In this document: positions 38,001 to 51,209 of the stretch, in pieces
Layout of the letters: each line of letters starts with the position of its first letter
Position numbering within the stretch: the first letter of the stretch is position 1
From: Macropodus opercularis
Taxonomy: Eukaryota; Chordata; Actinopteri; Anabantiformes; Osphronemidae
Length of the DNA stretch: 64,000 nt
Assembly (NCBI GenBank): GCA_030770545.1
Contig: CM061098.1
Location: 7,830,001-7,894,000, forward strand
Direction of reading: 5' to 3'
Program-made: the position numbers and the translations under genes
The notes under the pieces: model-generated
Databases searched by the model: none
Told to the model about the DNA's origin: nothing
The model's input: the letters and a program-made list of their open reading frames with translations, nothing else

Positions 38001-41000
38001 GCATGGTGTGTGTACGCATCTCAATACTCTATATTTCTGCAAGTCTTGGTAGTTTCTGAGCAATGAAACTATAAAATGTGCGTTTATAGACTTAATGACT
38101 AGTAATTAAAACGCGATCATTTGTCAGCTGCCTTTCTGCTGCGTATTAATGTAGGCTAATCTGTAACGCTAACACTTAATGTAGAGCTACTGTAAGACAT
38201 AAAGAGGCTCCACATTCTCTGCATGACACCAGCTTTGTGTGCACACAGTGCAGCATTATGGAAGTTAATGCAGCAGGTTGGACGTAGTGGAAGCTCATGT
38301 AGCTGTAAAACCACCTGTTGTATGTGATTATTTGTGACATTGATGGCATAAGGACTGAAATCAGATAACAGATGCTTCCATCTAACCAGTCTACTGGGAT
38401 ACTAATGAATCACGAAGCCCTTGAATGCTAAGTGGCATTCGAGAAGCCCAAGGATGCTTGTTTATTTATTTTTTCAGTCAGAATGCTTTTCCCCGTGCAC
38501 CTGCACATTGACAGCTGCCTGACCTCCAGTGACATACACAGTATAAAAAGCTTGTTGAGTGTGCGGTGAGGAATTTTATTCCTGAATGAGAATATACATA
38601 TTGACCGTTTATGAGGAAGGAATAAAAATGTAGTGAGTGTTTTTTAAAAGGAAAGCTCCTACCAGGTTGATTCACTGTTGACGATGATGCCAGGCTATCG
38701 ATGAAAGTGACTGGTGGGATGCTCAAGATCTTTTATCTGAATAAGCAGCATCCTTTTGCCCCCTACAATTGACTTGCACACATCAGCTGTTGTCTGCTGT
38801 GATCAATTACCTCGGATGAAAGTGACAAGGCTACAGCACCTTTACAGTGTAGCATTTCCTGTGCGAGCCTCGGCCCAAAGACTGATGGGATGCCTCTGTC
38901 AGCAAATCTATCTCTTGAAATTCAGGCCTCTCAGCTGTGACACATGCTCAAACAGCAACAAAGATGTGACTACAGCATGGAAGAGAGGTGTCAGTTATTG
39001 AATGACCCGCTCATATATTGGTGCAAAAGAATGAGGTGTCAGAACAAAAGTGGGTAATAGACTGGTAGATATTAAATGATGTGGAGTGCCCACTGGACTA
39101 GAACCAATTCTGCTCATTCCTTTAAAGCTCGGTTGCCTTAGAATCTGCACTGGCAAAGAAATACACATGAAAAATTAAATATAAACAAATCTGTGTGCTC
39201 AAAATCATCTTTGATATCATCTGTGTTTGAGTGTCTGGGGAAACTCTTCCAAATTAAAGCAAAGCTTCTAAAGCCAGCGAAAGCACGAGACTCCTCCCAG
39301 CTCTGCTGTGCTCCACCACTTTCTACCCCTTCAGGTAGTCGTCATCAATATGAAATTATTACAAATGAGATCGGTACTAAACGTACTAGTCAAGCAAAAT
39401 AATTACAATTTCCTGATCGGTTGCGAAGGTGAGCTTTCTCCGAAGCTGCTTCGACAGCACCTCTCTTAAGTTTAGTAAAAACATATTAAAGCAAATTCAA
39501 ACACTGTATATTTCATCTGCGTTTTAGTCAAGAACTATTATCTGTAAAGCACATTGATGTCTTGTAAAATCAACACAGGAATTCAACGGAAAATAATAAC
39601 GGTATAATGATTTCATGAGAAATGCTGCTCAAAACAATTAATCAAATCAAACCCAAAGTCTTTGCATCATTATTTATTTTAAAATGTTATTTTTTTGCTT
39701 GAGGTACAAATGGATTAGTGATTCGTATCAGCTGACATGACTGACACTTCAAAGTGCTCATGGTAAATGAAAAAGAAATAAGGATTCCATCCATTTTCAA
39801 AGGTTTTTAAAAGAGAAACAAGTCCCAGCTTTATTATTTCACACATTTGCATGATGACGCTTGACTTAAGCTTCACTGGATCATCATTATAGAAACATTA
39901 ATACCTGTTGTGACTCTTATTTGTTTGACATTTCAAAGGATTTCAAAGTACAGTGCATTCATGCCCATCCCCATCACACACACACAGACACGCACACCAT
40001 CCTCTGTAGTCTAGTAAATCTCATCGCATCGGCTGTGAAAGCTGCTGGGATCTGCTATTTTGTTCTCTTTGGGATTGCTGCCTCTTCCCACTTGATCCAA
40101 ACAGTCAGCTTAGGGAGCTAGTGGCACACAGGCATACAAGTTTCCAAGGAGCTGTCACAGAGATGTCCGCACAAAGGCTGTCTGCCGCAGAATAGTGGAG
40201 TTTGATACACAGAAACAGCGCTTTCCCTCGGTATTTGAATGTACATAGCAGTAGGGGGTGATCCAATTGCAGCCCCAGGAAATGCTGAATTTTATACCAC
40301 AAACCCAGTTTAGTAACAAAATGACAGCTTGAGAAATAAACGGGTGTCGATGGGGTACAAGATGCAGCCTGACAACGCTGACAACAGGATTTATTTAGCA
40401 GAAAATAGTCGATAGCTCATGTCATGCAAATCAAAATCAGGCAGAACTAGGAGAAGGCAGTTGGGGATGATAACGTGGTTATCATGTATATTTCAAGCCA
40501 ACACTCGGGACGGGATGAGTACATAAAAAGAAAGCAGAAGAACACCCAGTAAGGAGGGCGGCTGAAATACAGAAGGAGACTGTGGCTGTGATTCCTAAAT
40601 TCAGCAATCTGCACTTTTTATCTGAGCTCAGTTCCATAATTAGCCGTCTTCCCCTCTGATAATTAATGACCACACAAGCGTGCTGTTGGTTGTTCGCTCT
40701 TGTCACCGTGCCCTGATCATCACTGGCACACCAGTGTCATTCCATTTGGACAGCTTTGGTCCAAGTGCTGAAAAAACTCCAGAGTGAATCTTTAGACGCT
40801 GTCCATCTAATGGCATCGAGGCTGGAGCGAGCCCCCGACCACAGACAGCACTCAATCAGTCTGAGCCTTCAAACTGACCTTGCTCTGCAATCATCTAGCT
40901 ACAGGGGATTAGGCAATCACTCAAGCCACCTGGAAAGGACTGTTTGTTCACGTCCCACAGCCTCCATCATATCACAGATATACGTCAAAGCCCCCTTTTT

Positions 41001-41689
41001 TCCCTTAAGCCCCTGTATTCATCAATATTTCTCTGATTAGTGAGCAACCCCAGTGTTTCAAACAAACAATTTCACTGTGTCAATTGTTCGTTTGTCCCTT
41101 TCATTTTTCAGATAGAGGCTTGTCTATGCAGTCCTAATTGGACATTGTTACTTGATTATATCTATTATACAATCAGGATAATGAGGAACTTCACAAGAGA
41201 CATTCAGCCTTGCCTGCTTTTAGAAATAACACACACAGAATCAAGCTTGCTCATTACTATAAATCACTTTTTTCTCCTCAGTTTTTCATAATTGTTTTTG
41301 TATTTGTGCCCCTTTCTGTCGCTCAGTCCCACCAGAGGGACGGTGGGAACGTCACAGAGTCTCCAGAGTCTTCTTTTTGTCTGGAGCGTGTGATCAGCTT
41401 TAAGTCTATGACATATCTGTGCTCCCACTGAAACGCTCCCCACACCAGATAGAAGCTGTTTGGTGAGGTCTTCTTCAGCGTAGCAACAGTTCAACTCCAC
41501 AGCATGAAGGAGCATCTACTTTGTAAGGGAGTGAGGGCACAGTTCAGCATATTCATCGCATCCACACTGTATATTTATCTAACACAGTGCCTGACAAAAG
41601 ACAAAAGTCAAGCAAAGCCACCGCTTTGCAAGTCTGCCCTTGAGAAGGTGAAGTGAATATTTCCGTCAAAACACTCAATGAGAAATGTC

Positions 41690-41810
41690 AGTGTATATTA
41701 TCAGTTATGCATATTCATTAGAATCTCATGGCAGCTGTTTAAAAGCAGCACCTAGAGCAGCCAGTCAGTGTCAAGCCTTGCGAGAAATCCAAACGAAAGC
41801 GTTGCTTGTG
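41690..41810. promoter_or_regulatory. Candidate conserved non-coding element
   Basis: A POU/octamer-like ATGCATATTCAT (41707-41718) runs into CATTAGAAT and a CAGCTG E-box in a short unique block about 8 kb downstream of the protocadherin 3' UTR. Confidence 0.27.
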
Positions 41811-44800
41811 TCTTTATGTGCGAGGAGATGAGTTCATTCAACGCGGTCGTCTTCGGTGAAATGCCGAACTCGGTAACATTTGCCCTAACGGTGAAAGGAA
41901 AATGATTATTGCATGAAGTGAGGCAGTCGGCTCAGGAGTGACTTTTCGATTCCAGGCGCTAAACATGGACTCCACTCATCCTTGGACTCACTGCTAAATG
42001 TCAGTGTGTTACTACAAATGAGACGGATTTGTTGGCGGTCATTTTCAATCACGCTGCAGCATCTCCCTCATCATCTCCGTAGTGTTCTCTATAATAAAGC
42101 CTTGTTTCAAGAGCAACAGGAAAAAAAAAAGCTGCGTCGTGTTCTTGCTTTACGTGACACTTCCTGCATCCAATTACAGGAGCACATTAGGGTAGTTTTC
42201 TGCCAGCGCTGCATTTACATTCAGTAAGAGACAGGCGACAGCGATGTCAGTCATTAATCATGGCCCACTGAGGGCTGTCAAAGCATTGTCATGCTTGTCA
42301 AGCGTCTGCTCTCTAAACTCCCTCCAGTTATCAAATCCAGATCTCTGACCCACCTGCAAAGCTTGACAGAGCTGGAGGTGACCTCTTCGGAGCAAGTAAA
42401 AGCATAGAAAGGAGGAATATGTGCGTAAATGTGTCCCATGTCACCGTTGATTCTGTCTTTTCAGGTTTTCTGCAGCAGATAAAAAACACAATCGCTAAAT
42501 GAATTCCTCCAGAGGCTGGTGAGTGTGCGCGGACGTGAGGACGACCCCAGCGATTAGATGGCGCCCGGCCACGCTAACGCAGCCATGACTATGCCGGAAA
42601 ACAACAAGAACGCTGTTCGTTTGCTAGACTGTCCTGACACTAAATCCATGCCAGCAGCAGCAGATGTGAGACAATGAAATGTTTGCTCTGTTTGAATTGA
42701 CTTTGCGTCACCTTTTCCTTTTGGTCACTCCAAATAACACCTTGATGTCCATTATCTGCACGCATAATTGCTATATTGATTTTTTTTTGCTTTTGCTCCT
42801 TTCTTTTCCACCACCTTTGCTTTCAGTTGCCATTGTTCAATAGATGTTCTTGAAAGTAAAGATTGATTGCCCAGAATAATGTTGCTTTAGAAAGTGATTA
42901 AAACACCCAACCAGAGCTTTTACATATTTTGGCCTAATTATCACAAATCACACATAATTTACGTTCCTGCTGTTAATGTTTCAAAACATTACATGTTTTA
43001 TTCTGCACAACAGCAGCTGTCACTCAGCTCAGCCTTGTCCCAAGTTGATTTAAAAAGAACCAATATCTCGATGAACAAAGCCAACATAGAGTAGTATGGG
43101 ATATTATAAGGTTCATTATCAATTTAGGGCTCTAGCAGCAACACAACAACAAATAAAATCCTCTAACCATGGAAATGTATTATATATTCACACCACAAAC
43201 ACAACACACCCTGCGTCAACACAGTTGTTTTGTTTGATCTTCCCGATTTCAAAGAGGAGGGAGAGACGTCCTACCATTCGAGCAACTCTGACAATAAACT
43301 CCACGGAGGAAGAGCTTCGGGGACTTGCTGCCTTAACTGCAGGAAAGCTGCGTGTGTGCTGAACGTGAACAGGCTTGTCAGGCACAGTGGCTGCCCTGTG
43401 ATACCGTCGTTACATTTGCACAAAGAACTCGCAGTTAAAGCAGTTTCTCTGATGTACTTCCTTACTGCGAAAGGGGCACAATGAGAACCTGGTGTCTCTT
43501 TATTACCTATCGGGAAAGCCCGCGCTCTGGATGTATCATCTTTTTTTATATTTAGGCAGGAAAACCCTGAGAGAATAAAAGAAAGTTGGAGTTGTTGTTA
43601 AGGAATTTACTGCAGCAAACAAACAGTTTAAACTGGTATCAGCATTCCTGCACATTTCAATCCTACTGAGTTTGAGGATGTTCTAACTTTTGGTCTTACA
43701 CGGCCACTATAGCAGATGTTATTAACAGATCACTTGATTTTAGGCGTCTTTTCTCCTGAGTAACCATTGTGGGGAAAATGTAACTATTGTGCGTGTGCAA
43801 CACATTTAGCAGCAAAGACTTAATTCTGCCACTGTCTGCTATCAGTAAATGCTGTCTATCGGTGAAGCTCTGACAGGGGGAGATTTTCTGGCGTGGATTC
43901 ATTTCTCTAATGTCCAAGAGGACAAGGTCAATGTTAATTACTACCAATTACCCCAAATTTTGACTCATCATTTGGGTCCGCTGTGATGGCAGAAGACCGT
44001 TGTCTCTGACCCGCTTTCCAAACCCCTCATAAATACTGAGCTGAGATCACAGCGAACGTCAGTATTCGCAGGGCCCGGCCATATGGTTAACATCATGGCC
44101 ACCGAGCTCCGTCCGCTGGGCACCTACTCGTGCCTCAGTCACAGAGGGGCTGTCACTTTACAAAGAGCTTGGCTGGCACAAAAGACTGTTTTTACTCCAC
44201 CACACCAGCCGGACTAACCCTGCACCTATGTGCATCTGTTGTCACCTTCACCCTTTAGGTGTCTGGAGACCAGTTTTGCTGCTGATGCCCTGATGTTGAA
44301 CAGAGACATGAAGCTGGGGAGCACCTGTTCAGGAGCCTCTAGCCCCCAGACGCAGTAAGTCCACGAGGGAGTAGATGCTGTTAGTGGTTTCTAAAGTCCC
44401 CGTAGGCAGATGAACTTGTTGTCATTGCTTTGTCTCTTACGTAATAAGAAAACCTTTTAATCGTATCATGTTTTATATTCTCCCAAAGATAAACATTTTT
44501 TGATCGCGACTAAACCGTCAGTTGTGAGGTCGTGTCAGCAGAACTGGCTCGTCAACTTGCGCAGCGGGGTAATATTGGTTCTTAAGCTGCTTTCAAACAA
44601 GCTACGGCGTCTTCTCTCCTTTGCATTAACTTTACATGAGTCAGTCTATTTCCTGGTGGGCCACGTTCCTCTTCTTCCTCCTCATTTGGTCTTTCGGGGC
44701 TTATCGCCACCATCTCATTTTCTCCCCCCTCTGCAAAAAAAAGAAAACGCCACAGTTTCATCCATGTGCTGACCTCATTTTTGTCGCCATGCTGAAATCC

Positions 44801-47800
44801 TTGAGTGGAATTTTCTCTGTGTACACTCAGCCAGCCCTTCGTTCGTCGTTGGCATGTCTCCGAAGCAATTTTCTCAACTATGAATAATTCACCACATATT
44901 ATTTCAAAGGTCATCTTATAGTAATTAGTACCCTACTGTTGACTAAACAGCCTCAAGGTACCTGATGGCCAGTTTAATTACAATTTGAAATGAGTGTACT
45001 GTTTGACAATCTCTATATGTTCTCCTGACACTTCAACAGATGACACCTTGAGAACTAAGTAGGTTTACAATAAGTTGGCTTGTTAGCAGATGGGGAAGGA
45101 AGATTTGTGGGGGAGAGGGCGGTGGCGGAGGGGGGGACAAGCTCTGTGTGTTCTGCTAGGATCACAAACTTTCTGTTCAAATATGCAGTAATTACTGGAA
45201 ATGCAGATTGGTTTAGTTGGGCATGCATGTGTTTTGACAGTGTGGACATCCTCGGCACTGTCACTGTCTCATTATTAGCCAATTACCATGGAAAACTAAT
45301 GGGGCAGGACACAGCCGGCTCTCTTAAGGAGACTGGGGACTGAACATATGCTGAAGATGTGGCAAGATGACACAGTCCAGCAAGCCTTTGGCACATTACG
45401 GAGAACATGACACGGCTCTTTGTGTCGCACGCGTTCAAAGCCAGAGCAAAGAGATGCTGTCATGTCCTGTTGTCATGAACATCAGCCTCTGCACTATAGC
45501 GTAAGCTGGAGGTTTCCTCTCAGGGGGCTTGTATGCATTCATAAGAGAAGACTGGATGAAGCATTAAGCCAAAAAAGCCTCAGGTAGGATAGGTAGCTCA
45601 GGGGGATTGTTGAAGCTGTTGGAAAGTTTGCCTTAGAGGCATCAAAGCTGTCATGGTTGGATGGATGGGTCCGTGGATGGAAGATAAACAGATACAAAGT
45701 GCTGGAGTGCAGCCAGCTCTGGTCATACAGAGGTCTAACAACAGAACGATGTACGGTTTCATTCTTGTTTCTGTGCTGTTCTGTGTATGAGGTCAAAGGG
45801 CCACAGGTACTGTAGAGTCGACTGGCTGGGGGTGATCACTGATAATAATGATGCATGCTGGGAAATGGTAATGCACAGTCAGTCTAGTCTAATAGTAAAG
45901 TGTGGTTCTGAACAGCCACAGGACACGAGTGTAAAGCTACCGTGTATTGTTCCTGGCTTAAACTTGGATTTGTGTATCTGCCCTGCAGCCAAAAGTCTAA
46001 AATCAAGCTTCATTGTACTCTATTGATTTTCCTGTGAAACTCATAGGCTACTTCCTCGACCCCATGGCCTACGCTGATATGATAATAGCTGGGTAGTCTA
46101 ACGAGTGGCGCAGCGACCTTGTTGCACATTGATTTGTATTGTGCAAAATCCAAAATACAAGAACTGATCAATAAGTTCTCTGACCCTCCTTTAACGTAAA
46201 CCAACAAAGTGCACTTCACATTCCACAGGTGTCATGTGTTACATTCTAAAGCCCCAATAATTAATGTTTGACCACGTGAATTTAAGGTTTATTGATACAC
46301 TCAGCTGGAGTTTGTCTTTCTGAAAGCTTCAGCAAGTTATATTTGGATTTTGTGGTAACATTATCCAGGATAAAATAGTGAAGCAACTGATTCCAGTGGT
46401 GACGACTCAGAGATTTCAAATGAAATAAAATGTAATGTGGCTTTTATCAATATTTTTACTTTAATAATTGATTACAAGGGTAATTGTATCTGACAGTGGT
46501 TGCAGTGAATGAACCTGCAGGAAATGATCGCCTGACTCTGCAGTTCTCATCCTCGACAAAGCTTTACAGCGTAGTTCTGGTTTCATAGCTCACAGTTGAC
46601 CGTGTTTTGGTTGGTCCTTTTGCTTTCACGAGCATCACTGTTGGTCTAAATGAATGAATAATTTTAATGCGCTATGTGGACATAGCAGCTGGCTAGTAAA
46701 CATAATGCTGCATGCAGCGGCTGAGGAACTACATGTTCCCCCTTGGAGCTGGTGGTGGGAGTGTAAATACAAGCTTTGAAAGTAAGTTCGCTGCATTAAT
46801 GACGGACTCTGTGCCTTCGTGTTTGTTTGCTTTTTGGAGACTTTGCATCAAGCACAACGCTGGGAAAAAAGCTTCTTTTGCTTTGTTCTAATTGATTGAT
46901 TCTAATGTGATTTTTTATAAATTCTACCAGAGACCTTTTCTTTTTTTCATGAAATGCCTGTAAGGAGTGTTTTTAGTTGAACTAATAATCATTTCCAAAG
47001 ATAATGAACATGTAACACCACGACCACGTAGAAGGGTCATTAGTTTGTCATTGCCGTAATTGCAATGACGGGACAAATGTACTGTGCTGCTGATACACTC
47101 ACAACACTCTGAAAAACATCTAATCGAACCACAATACACAGTGAAGGACGAGTGTGACGCATGCATACTTTGAGGACTCAATATTTAATGGCTAAAGTAA
47201 AATTCAATGACAAGAAAAATCATTTCACCATATGGAAGGTCATTTTTTCATAGATTTAAATGGGTTACTTTACTAAGGCATGACAACACACACTGTATAG
47301 CTTTAACAGACCAATACAGATTGGCTGGCAAGCACTGAAGCCGTCTTTCAATGCCACTTGACCTACTCACCGATGACTAATTTACAAGCAGATACTTAAA
47401 TCTTATATCATGTTTTGATATAGTTTTTGTACAAGATACATAGTGTACATAAAATATCCTGGCAAGGTGCGTGCCAGTGTACACATACACTGTACTGTGC
47501 AGCACTGTATGAGTACCCGTGCACACACACATTCACACATGCAAGGAGACGCTCCCCTTCACTCACATACAAGATCACCTATAAACACATTCAAACACAC
47601 TCTCAGTATTATGCATATGTGTCCATTTACATCACAATAGAGATTGTCATCTCATCCCTTCTGCCTTTTTCTCATCATAGTGAATTCCAGTACTTAGCCT
47701 GTAGCTATGAGTCTTAACTGTCGCTCCAGTGTGTGACCATTACTTCTTCTTAGGGGTACTGCTATGTACAGTTTAAACTCTGGCTTACCTGACAGTATTG

Positions 47801-48197
47801 ATGTTTGTGTGTGTACTGTAGAGGCGTAAGAGGTACACACACTTTACAAAGTTAGGATGTGTACACCGTGTAACATTTTGTTTTGTTCCATAGGACAGAC
47901 AAACAAGAGTAGAGCAGTAAACATCAATACTGACACTGAGTCTAATGACTGATGAATGACTTACAGAGTTCAAGTGTCAAAACAGTTCATGCAAATGATG
48001 ACAGACGTTGTCTTGGTAATCGTGGTGAACATTTTGCTTAAGGAATCCTGCAAATGAAACGCGATGAAAAGTTCAGTTTTGTATATAGCGTCTTCACACT
48101 TTCTATGCGTTGAACAGAGGCAATGAACAGGAAACAGGAAAGGAACAGTGAGAGCGGAATCATGCAGAGTGAAAATTCATTTTGCTTAACAGCTTTG

Positions 48198-48210
48198 TTT
48201 TTTTTTTTTT
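48198..48210. repeat. Homopolymer (T)13
   Basis: Thirteen T on the plus strand, equal to A13 on the minus strand. No retroposed gene is visible next to it. Confidence 0.92.
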
Positions 48211-49119
48211 CTTCGTGAAATATAAATTTGATTGCACAGTTCTTCCTCAGTGGAATATCATCCCTCAAAACCAAATGCACATGTGTTCACACTGTGGAAT
48301 GCATAAAACACTGGCACTATACAGGACATACAGTAAAATAAAACGGAAGAGCTGTTGACAGAAGCTCATGTTAGTATCAAAAGCAACATCCTATAAATTA
48401 CATTCATGCAATTCATATACCATTCCCTCTATAATGACGTTTTTATTCATGTAGTTGCTGTGACGTTCCCGTATACGTGGGGGCAGATTCAGAAACGGTG
48501 AAGGTTACAGAGTGGTGCTTTCTGTACACGTGTGACTGGAGAAGTTCATTCGAACAATCACGTTTTTGTTCTAGTGTGACAGCGTCTTAGCCTTTGTTTT
48601 GCTGGAAGGATCCAACCATACATTTGCTCGGCTTACTTACTCACTGAGAAGACAGCGGTTCTGTGGCAACCTTTGGTTAACACATCACAAGCTTGGATTT
48701 GCATTTTTCGGTAAAACTCGTATTTTTAGTGACACGATGATGTATGTTCCCTTTGATATGTGCTTCTTTTGATCAAATATGCATTGTTTATATCATTTGG
48801 TGCTTGTACAGGCCTGTCCTAAAACACGAAACAGAGATGAAAAATATTAGGAAATGAGCTAAAATTGGATTCCCCAAACACAGACACTCTCATCAACTGA
48901 TGTTTAGAGGCAGATTAATTTAAGTTGCTTGTTTTGAATAGGATTCATTTTCCTAATTGACTTTTGTGAAATTGAATTGGCCCTTCCTGTGTCCTCGACA
49001 CACTGCTTCTTTAAGTGATCGTTTCACGGAGTCTCTGTTTTGTAAAGTCCTGACCCTAAGAATTAGAGAGAGCAGGCGCAGTATCTGGGAGCATACAAAC
49101 ACAATTTGCCTTGCATCCT

Positions 49120-50708
49120 CCCTGGAGAGCCCCATTTTATTCTATAGATTTAGGCCTGTTCCCAATTTGCAAGCTTGTACAAGAAAATGAATCCCATGAA
49201 TCATATAGTGTCCTGACGATGTAGACACCTGGCTCGGACGTTACGGGAGAGAAAAATTTAGATCAGCAGAGTCACTTATTGCAATAAATTATGCTGCACC
49301 CAATCTGTTAGAGCAGCAAGTTAGTCTGAAGTAGTTATAATGATCAGTACAGTTTACACTCAGGCAGTGATGCCGTGTGGATGATGAAGCCACGGTGAGG
49401 GGCAGCCTGCAGGGAGGTCCTTTCAAATAGTTCCAATGCCTATTCCTATCATAACTGCAAAAATAACATTAACATGAATAATTCAGTTAGACTCAGGGCC
49501 CCGAAGAAATTCCTGCACCCTGGTCTATTATTCCAGTGTCAACACATAGTAAAGCTGCTAATAGAAACTTAGCACTGAACCCGAGCTGTATAGCAACACA
49601 TGTGGAGTAATGGTAATAGTAATTAATAGCAGGAGGTGAGGTGTTAGTCATGATACGGTGGGAAGAACGGGTGCGTGTAAAGCTGCAGCGGCTGAACGTG
49701 TGTCGCCTTTGTTAAGTCCTCCACACGTGCAGGCGTTGTCTCTGGGTAGACAGGACAACTATCCAGACCTCTTAACCGCTCGGAGAGTCGCTGCTGGGAT
49801 CTCACACCTAAAGAATTTCACAACTGGCTCCATGGCTGTTGCTACGTCAGTGTTTCTAATCAGAATGTGAGACACGGAAACAAAGGGCACATTTCCAAAG
49901 CGCGTTTCTTGGCGAAGCTACGGAGGTAATGGGAAAGGTGAACGTTTTCTAATAGTGGTGGCGCCACCATATGGAAAACATCTTGGCTGTGTGTGTTTGT
50001 GCATATGCCGAGATTCCCGTTGTGTTATATTTTGCATACTGGCCCGTAGTGAAAATGTACAAAAGCTAGCAGTGCTGTCTACCACTGGCCTAGTTATGCG
50101 TCGTAGACTTGTTTTTTATCCTTCCGCAGTCCCCTGACCAAAATAGACTTCTGAAACACATTCAGGCAAGACAAAAGAAACACCTTCCGCCACCAGAAGA
50201 GTCTGTGCTGCGTGTTATACAGAGCAATACTTCACAAGAACGTCAACAAAAAACACCATCCACCCAGATCTCGTGATTAACATTTAGCCCAATTTAGCTC
50301 GCTCACCACAAAGGACTGGATTTGCATTTGTTTCTGCACAAGGAAAGAGTCTATTAGGACACGGTTCCACTAAGCTGGGCCCAAGCAGCTTAAAGCTTAC
50401 ATTGCCCTTTCTTATCACTAAGCAAACATCACTGAACCAAAAGCAATAATTATCTTGTGTTTTTCTGTGATGGAACTACTTTGATATAGAACTACCTTCT
50501 ATTTTTTGTACATGGGTCTGCTGTGAGTTTGTCTGAGCAAAATCAACAATATCACGTCCATTGTCAGATGTCTTCATCAGTCAGAGCTGGTCCGAGTTAT
50601 TCAAATGACGATGCCTCCACGCACACTGTACGCGATCACACTGAGCATAATCGCACTGGCAAAACGCCACCTGTGGACGTCAGCTCAGTGAAGATCTGTC
50701 TTTTACGT
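49120..50708 (-). other. Probable 3' UTR of the protocadherin gene
   Basis: This is the stretch directly downstream of the TAA stop on the coding strand. The first canonical AATAAA on that strand that I find is at 49136-49141, which would give a 3' UTR of about 1.6 kb. A further AATAAA lies near 48440. No open frame, splice signal or repeat of note is apparent inside. The extent is inferred from the poly(A) signal alone; transcripts could use a more distal site. Confidence 0.35.
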
Positions 50709-51172
50709 TTACAACTGGTGCTCGTGTAAGAAGGCGCTGCTGCCCCCGCCTGTGGGTGTCTGCTGCCCGGGAGAGGTGAAGCTCGCCAGGGGGATAACTT
50801 TGACAGGGTCCTCCTTCTTACTACTGCAGTGTCTATCCAGGGTATTGTAGAACTGTGGCCGGTTGATCCCTTTATCCAGTTCATCCTTTTTGGGCACAGA
50901 CCTGCCCAGAGTGTGGCGTCCATCCATGACCCCCATGCTGCCCATGTTAGCTCTGGCTCCCCGGGCACAGCTCTGCTGGAAGCCAAACGAGGGGAGGGTT
51001 CCGGTGATGGCCGTGGTCGTAGGGGTGGAGACGGGACTGTTGCTGCCAGGACTCTGGAACTGGGCCAGAGCTGGGGGCATCCAGCAGCTGTCGGAGTGGC
51101 CCAGTATCAGACACTCCTGGGTGCAGGTCTCAGAGGCCTCGGCCAAGGCTTTCTGCAGGTTCACCTCGATGG
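50709..51172 (-). CDS. Terminal coding exon of a delta-1 (non-clustered) protocadherin, cytoplasmic tail
   Basis: This exon encodes the last 153 residues of a single-pass neural cell-adhesion cadherin; everything here lies in the cytoplasm. It begins two bases after a split codon and reads IEVNLQKALAEASETCTQEC, followed by LILGHSDSCWMPP, a core characteristic of delta-protocadherin tails. A Ser/Pro/Thr-rich stretch follows, then GRHTLGRSVPKKDELDKG and NRPQFYNTLDRHCSSKK. The tail then reads VKVIPLASF and ends HEHQL at a TAA stop (50709-50711). There is no initiator Met: the exon is entered by splicing, and the GTG at 51162-51164 is an internal Val. The extracellular cadherin repeats, the membrane segment and the RRVTF (CM3) motif are not in the window and must lie on exons beyond 64000. 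As I recall the family, the VKVIPL block resembles the PCDH11 ending and the EHQL end resembles PCDH7/9/1-type long isoforms. I cannot assign the paralog; pcdh7 is my leading guess, with pcdh1, 9 and 11 alternatives. Confidence 0.87.
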
Positions 51173-51209
51173 CTGTAGAAAAGAGAGAGAGGCGAATGAA
51201 AGTTAATCC
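51173..51209 (-). other. 3' splice site of the protocadherin terminal exon
   Basis: Read on the minus strand, a long pyrimidine tract (CCTCTCTCTCTTTTCTACAG) runs directly into the exon at 51172. A branch-point-like TTAAC is centred at 51203, about 31 bases before the exon, which is a normal spacing. The site splits a codon after its first base, so the preceding exon must end one base into a codon. This is the main evidence that the reading frame is an exon rather than an intronless gene. Confidence 0.78.

Larger units (their letters stand above)
35014..49119. other. Intergenic desert downstream of the protocadherin gene
   Basis: No exon, RNA gene or recognisable transposon is seen apart from a T13 run and the candidate element near 41700. 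CA-rich patches occur near 39975-40000 and 47520-47540. It is presumed to be downstream flank, although a longer 3' UTR could extend into its upper end. Confidence 0.55.

Noticed and set aside
44095..44217. 40-codon ATG frame in a locally GC-rich patch with a fair start context
   Set aside because: It is very short, has no similarity I can name and has no donor or acceptor context.
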